This document shows positions 36,439 through 64,000 of a stretch of 64,000 bases of DNA, one piece after another. The translations under genes were made by a program, and so were the position numbers. Location: positions 105,366,528-105,430,527 of the forward strand of contig NC_092859.1 in assembly GCF_032062135.1 (NCBI RefSeq). Direction: 5' to 3'. The notes beneath the pieces were generated by a model. It ran no database searches, had not been told where the DNA came from, and saw only the letters and a program-made list of their open reading frames with translations. Origin of the DNA: Pyxicephalus adspersus (Eukaryota; Chordata; Amphibia; Anura; Pyxicephalidae). Numbering within the stretch: position 1 is the first letter of the stretch; every line of letters starts with the position of its first letter.

Positions 36439-38441
36439 AGGGCACAAATTAAAATTTTACACTTATTTCACCTTAAAAATACACTAATATTCGTGCAACA
36501 TAATCCATGGACATTGAAGGTAGATAAATCCTTTTTTAACTGGCATACATGCAAACTCTGTTTATATGTACCAAATATCAGTGAACTTACATTATCCCAA
36601 GGGGTTTACTCAGGTAACTGAACGTTTAAGTGTTTGTGTACTAGAATTTGGTTGTTTGGGTCATACCTACTAAAATCAGGCTTTATGGTCTGTTTTTACT
36701 AATATTTTTTTGGCAATGAAGAATAAGAAGAGAGCAAACGTGGCACACTAAAAATGTTTGATAGAAAATTGTAATACAGATGTTAAGGCAAAATTTATAT
36801 TATATGTGATCTTCCGAAATATGTTCAAAAGTCCGTAAAGAAAAACAGACACATCCTACTATTGCAAAAAAAAAACCCACACATTTTCAAAAAGCAGTGC
36901 AAACACCATGTGCCATATATATTATATATAACTCATGGAATGGATCTAACCTCAGTACACTGTATTTGTTCTTTGCTTTTGCAGTAATAGGTAGGAATCA
37001 AATGACTGTTATACACAGTACTAATTTGTGGACAGCAAAGACACTTTTTCCCTTCAGTTTTCCCTTTTCAGCAATCACATATATGTATTATTGTAACTAC
37101 ATTTATATGCACATATGCTCATGTAAACAGTGCATAAAATAAAAAAAAATCTGCTGAGCAGAAAATGAATAGCATCTATCCCATCATTACCATTTCTTAT
37201 AATGAGCATTATCCTAGAACATGTATTTGCAGAGAAATAGATTAACCAAATGGAACATTGGTGACATCAATAAGATATTCACTGCCAATTTTACCTATTT
37301 ACTCAGTGCAAAAAGAAGAGACACTAGTCAAAGCAGTTACTGACAGCAACCATCATTATTTACTAATATAACTCCAGTAATATGTAATCTGAATAGTTGC
37401 TGTGGGCTACTGCTAGTGATGGGCATACTTTTGTTAAACCAGCCAAATACTCTTATGTCCTATGGAGAAATAGTAAAGGGGTCCTTCATCTTTTTATTTG
37501 TTCCATTCAGAATAATGAGCTAATGACCTAATGGTTACAATGATTTAGAATACAGGTAGAAGAAAAAGATGATGAACTGAAGTATACAACATATAGCACT
37601 TTGCCCAGTAATGTCTTACACCATTTTGGCCACCACTAAAAGATTGACATTGAGGAGTTGCAAACATGTATTCAATCATGGAGCACAAGTTTACCATCAA
37701 TTGTGACTACAAACTTGTTATAGATGTTAAGGGGCTTTTGTCACTATGTCACTATTACATTTATGCCTTTTCGCACTACCAAATGAAATTGTTATACGCA
37801 AGGCTGGCATGATCGAATGGTAATGCTAACATGTGAGATCTTATCTACTCAAACCATATCTAGTTAATACATTTTCCCCATATTTGCTACTGTTTATAGA
37901 GTATTACTGATTTGTGTGTAAAGGAGTAATTCAGTTTTGTTTCACCAGCATTCATTGTTGGGAGAAAACATGTTGTTAAAAATTGAATCAAATTTTACAC
38001 TTTCTAAAGAGCAAAATTTTACATATCCATAGGCAATTTTAAAAAATTGGCTGCAAAGTTTTAAACATAACATGTGATATAATGGCATTTTTCTTTATGT
38101 TTTTTTGTAGTCCTATGTAAGGGCACTAGTTTAAGAAAATGAAATACAGAAATGGCACCCACTGTAAAAAATACAATGAATAAGGTTCAACTGAGTACGA
38201 TGAACCTTTAGAGCAGCAAAAGTCGACGTAAATACATTTTCTTCCTATTGTACATAGAAAAAAGCTGTTCAAGTATACTCAGGAATTACATCACCACATT
38301 TTCTACATATCACAGTTCATCCAACATCAACTCAACAACAAGAAGTTGTGACAATAAATTAATAAAAAACAAAAAAAAATTGCTTATCAAGTTTAGGCAA
38401 ATAAAAACTGTAATAGTTCTAATTCTTTCATAATTTCATAA

Positions 38442-62360
<23,919 letters not shown>

Positions 62361-62364
62361 TTTA

Positions 62365-62397
<33 letters not shown>
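62365..62397. repeat. (ATT)n microsatellite at the 3' end of the L2 copy
   Basis: About ten ATT units. In the element's own orientation this is (AAT)n at the 3' end, the usual terminus of L2-type insertions and the place where target-primed reverse transcription began. Confidence 0.9.
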
Positions 62398-62399
<2 letters not shown>

Positions 62400-64000
62400 A
62401 AAACAGGATTTATATAGCGCCAACATATTACGCAGCGCTGTACATTAAATAGGGATTGCAAATGACAGACTAATACAGACAGTGATACAGGAGGAGAGGA
62501 CCCTGCCCCGAAGAGCTTACAATCTAGTAGGTGGGGGAATTTCACACACAAAGGATGTGAGATATGTAGTGTGGGAAGTAGTGATGGTTTCAAATGACAG
62601 AAGAAGCCGGGTAGGCAAGTTTGAAAAAATGGGTTTTGAGTGCTCTTTTAAATGAGCAGAAAGTAGGAGCAAGCCGAATAGGACGAGGAAGACCATTCCA
62701 GAGAGTTGGAGCAGCTCTAGAAAAGTCTTGTATCCGTGCGTGTGATGAGGTTATGAGTGAGGAAGTCATTAGTAGGTCATTGGAGGAGCGGAGAGAGCGG
62801 CAAGGGGAGTATTTTTTAACCATGTCAGAGATGTAAGTGGGACAATAACTGTGTAGGGATTTGAAGGCAAAGCACAGGAGCTTAAATTTGATTCTAAGGT
62901 GAAAAGGAAGCCAATGGAGAGAACTACAAAGAGATGTAGCGGAAGAGGAGCGGAGCGAAGGATGGATGAGTCTGGCTGCAGCATTCATAATAGATTGTAG
63001 AGGGGAGAGTCGGGTTAGTGGAATACTAGCGAGAAGGATGTTACAGTAGTCCAGACGAGAAATGATAAGAGCATGTACAAGGAGTTTGGTGGTCTCAGGG
63101 GACAGGTAGGGGCGGATTTTGGAGATGTTGCGTAGGTGAAAGTGACAGGACCTGGAAATGTTCTGAATATGGGGGGTGAATGAGAGGGCCGAGTCAAAGG
63201 TGACACCAAGACAACGTGCCTGAGGGGAGGGCCGAATAACAGTGTTGTTAACAGTTAGATATATGTCAGGGGGGGATTTGGAATTTGAGGGGGGGATGAT
63301 GATGAGTTCTGTTTTATCCAGGTTGAGTTTCAGGAATCGGTCAGACATCCATGATGAGATGGCCGACAGGCAGCATGAGACCTTATCCAGGACTGAGGGA
63401 GACAGGTCAGGGGTGGACAGATAAATTTGGGTGTCATCAGCATACAGATGGTACTGTATGCCAAAGGAGGATATGAGACTACCGAGAGAGGAGGTATACA
63501 GAGAAAAGAGGACCGGTCCAAGGACTGACCCTTGGGGGACACCAACAGGGAGGAGAGTGGGTGAGGAGGAGTTACCATTGAAAGAAACTTGAAAGGAGCG
63601 GTCAGACAGATAGGAAGCAAACCAAGAGAGAGCAGTGTCACAGATACCAATGGAGCGCATGATTTGTATTAGAAGGGGATGATCAACAGTGTCAAAAGCA
63701 GAGGAAAGATCAAGGAGAAGGAGCAGGGAAAAGTTGCCTTGAGACTTAGCTCTGATGAGGTCATTGGCCACTTTAGTAAGGGCTGTTTCAGTGGAGTGGG
63801 CAGCTCTAAAACCAGACTGGAGGGGGTCAAGGAGAGAGTTGGTGTTCAGGTAATGGGTGAGTCTTTTGTAGACAAGGCGTTCAAGGAGTTTGGAAATATA
63901 TGGGAGAAGGGAGATAGGGCGGTAGTTGGAGGGTAGGGAGGGGTCCAGTGAGGGTTTCTTTAGGATAGGGAGAATTATGGCATGTTTAAAAGCTGAGGGG
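62395..64000 (-). mobile_element. L2-clade LINE, 3' part, runs off the right edge
   Basis: Minus-strand insertion in an hgf intron. The 3' UTR (62395-62589) has TGTACAGCGCTGCGTAATAT and GCGCTATATAAATCC. The frame above it is open to base 64000, so at least 470 codons of reverse transcriptase and C-terminal domain are unbroken. Such length without a stop points to a young copy. Its 5' part, including any endonuclease domain, is outside the window. Confidence 0.9.
62590..64000 (-). CDS. L2 LINE ORF2: reverse transcriptase and C-terminal region (5'-incomplete)
   Basis: RT motifs appear in order: [12 protein letters not shown] near the edge, [57 protein letters not shown] with the catalytic YADD, and [11 protein letters not shown]. 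The C-terminal domain has [25 protein letters not shown] and [13 protein letters not shown], and the ORF stops TAA-like just before the tail. This order and the C-terminal signatures are those of the L2 clade. The ATG at 63771 is internal; the frame is open upstream of it. The enzyme copies its own RNA (and probably the SINE RNAs here, which share the tail) into genomic DNA. Confidence 0.92.
   Translation of the reverse strand, partial: PSAFKHAIILPILKKPSLDPSLPSNYRPISLLPYISKLLERLVYKRLTHYLNTNSLLDPLQSGFRAAHSTETALTKVANDLIRAKSQGNFSLLLLLDLSSAFDTVDHPLLIQIMRSIGICDTALSWFASYLSDRSFQVSFNGNSSSPTLLPVGVPQGSVLGPVLFSLYTSSLGSLISSFGIQYHLYADDTQIYLSTPDLSPSVLDKVSCCLSAISSWMSDRFLKLNLDKTELIIIPPSNSKSPPDIYLTVNNTVIRPSPQARCLGVTFDSALSFTPHIQNISRSCHFHLRNISKIRPYLSPETTKLLVHALIISRLDYCNILLASIPLTRLSPLQSIMNAAARLIHPSLRSSSATSLCSSLHWLPFHLRIKFKLLCFAFKSLHSYCPTYISDMVKKYSPCRSLRSSNDLLMTSSLITSSHARIQDFSRAAPTLWNGLPRPIRLAPTFCSFKRALKTHFFKLAYPASSVI

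Larger units (their letters stand above)
20314..38441. other. Intergenic region between the cadherin gene and hgf
   Basis: About 18 kb. It must contain the cadherin gene's 5' UTR and promoter at the left and the hgf 3' UTR at the right; neither boundary can be fixed from sequence alone, since no single AATAAA or TATA signal stands out. The named elements inside are listed separately. The rest is AT-rich with no splice-bordered coding exon and no tRNA or rRNA gene that I could see. All ORFs here are short and lack recognisable domains. Confidence 0.6.

Noticed and set aside
36247..36621. 124-codon plus-strand ORF between the genes.
   Set aside because: It crosses the MITE fragment at 36356-36438, has no domain, and is flanked by AT-rich sequence without gene signals.
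62621..63936. Several ORFs of 60 to 106 codons on both strands near the right edge.
   Set aside because: They are other-frame readings of the L2 reverse transcriptase, whose own frame is continuous.

Overview
The window looks like a piece of a vertebrate genome, most likely a frog. It is AT-rich, has small exons in long introns, shows no compact gene packing, and carries tRNA-headed SINEs with L2-type tails, an L2 LINE, Tc1, Penelope-like and several MITE families of kinds I associate with anuran genomes. The frog call rests on memory of repeat families and on the divergence of the HGF protein; it was not tested by a search.

Two protein-coding genes lie head to tail on the minus strand. The right half (38442-61031) holds the last eleven coding exons of hepatocyte growth factor (hgf): kringle 3, kringle 4, the linker with the activation site, and the whole serine-protease-like beta chain to the stop codon. 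Every exon has AG/GT borders and consistent phase, and the set corresponds to human exons 8 to 18. The upstream exons (signal peptide, N domain, kringles 1 and 2) lie beyond 64000. The left part (801-20313) holds the first thirteen coding exons of a secreted or type I membrane cadherin-repeat protein, with a signal-peptide exon followed by five cadherin repeats. Its membrane-anchor end lies off the left edge. Its repeats look CDHR3/CDHR4-like, but I cannot name an orthologue.

The 18 kb between the genes (20314-38441) contains the hgf 3' UTR, the presumed cadherin promoter, mobile elements and two decayed tandem-repeat tracts. I see no further gene there.

Mobile elements: a broken Penelope-like retroelement (about 14480-18630) in a cadherin intron, with a hammerhead-like motif near its end; a dead Tc1 copy (8272-8690); an L2 LINE with a reading frame open to the window edge (62395-64000); tRNA-SINEs; two PIF/Harbinger-like palindromic MITEs; a palindromic 'CTGATTTATTAAAGCTCTCC' MITE family present at least five times; and others.

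The most notable observations are: (1) frog HGF has lost not only catalytic His and Ser, as in human HGF, but also catalytic Asp, the oxyanion-hole Gly193 and the S1-pocket Gly226; (2) the cadherin gene is built from a five-exon, two-cadherin-repeat genomic module duplicated in tandem with identical intron phases. I found no sign of a wholly new biological system.
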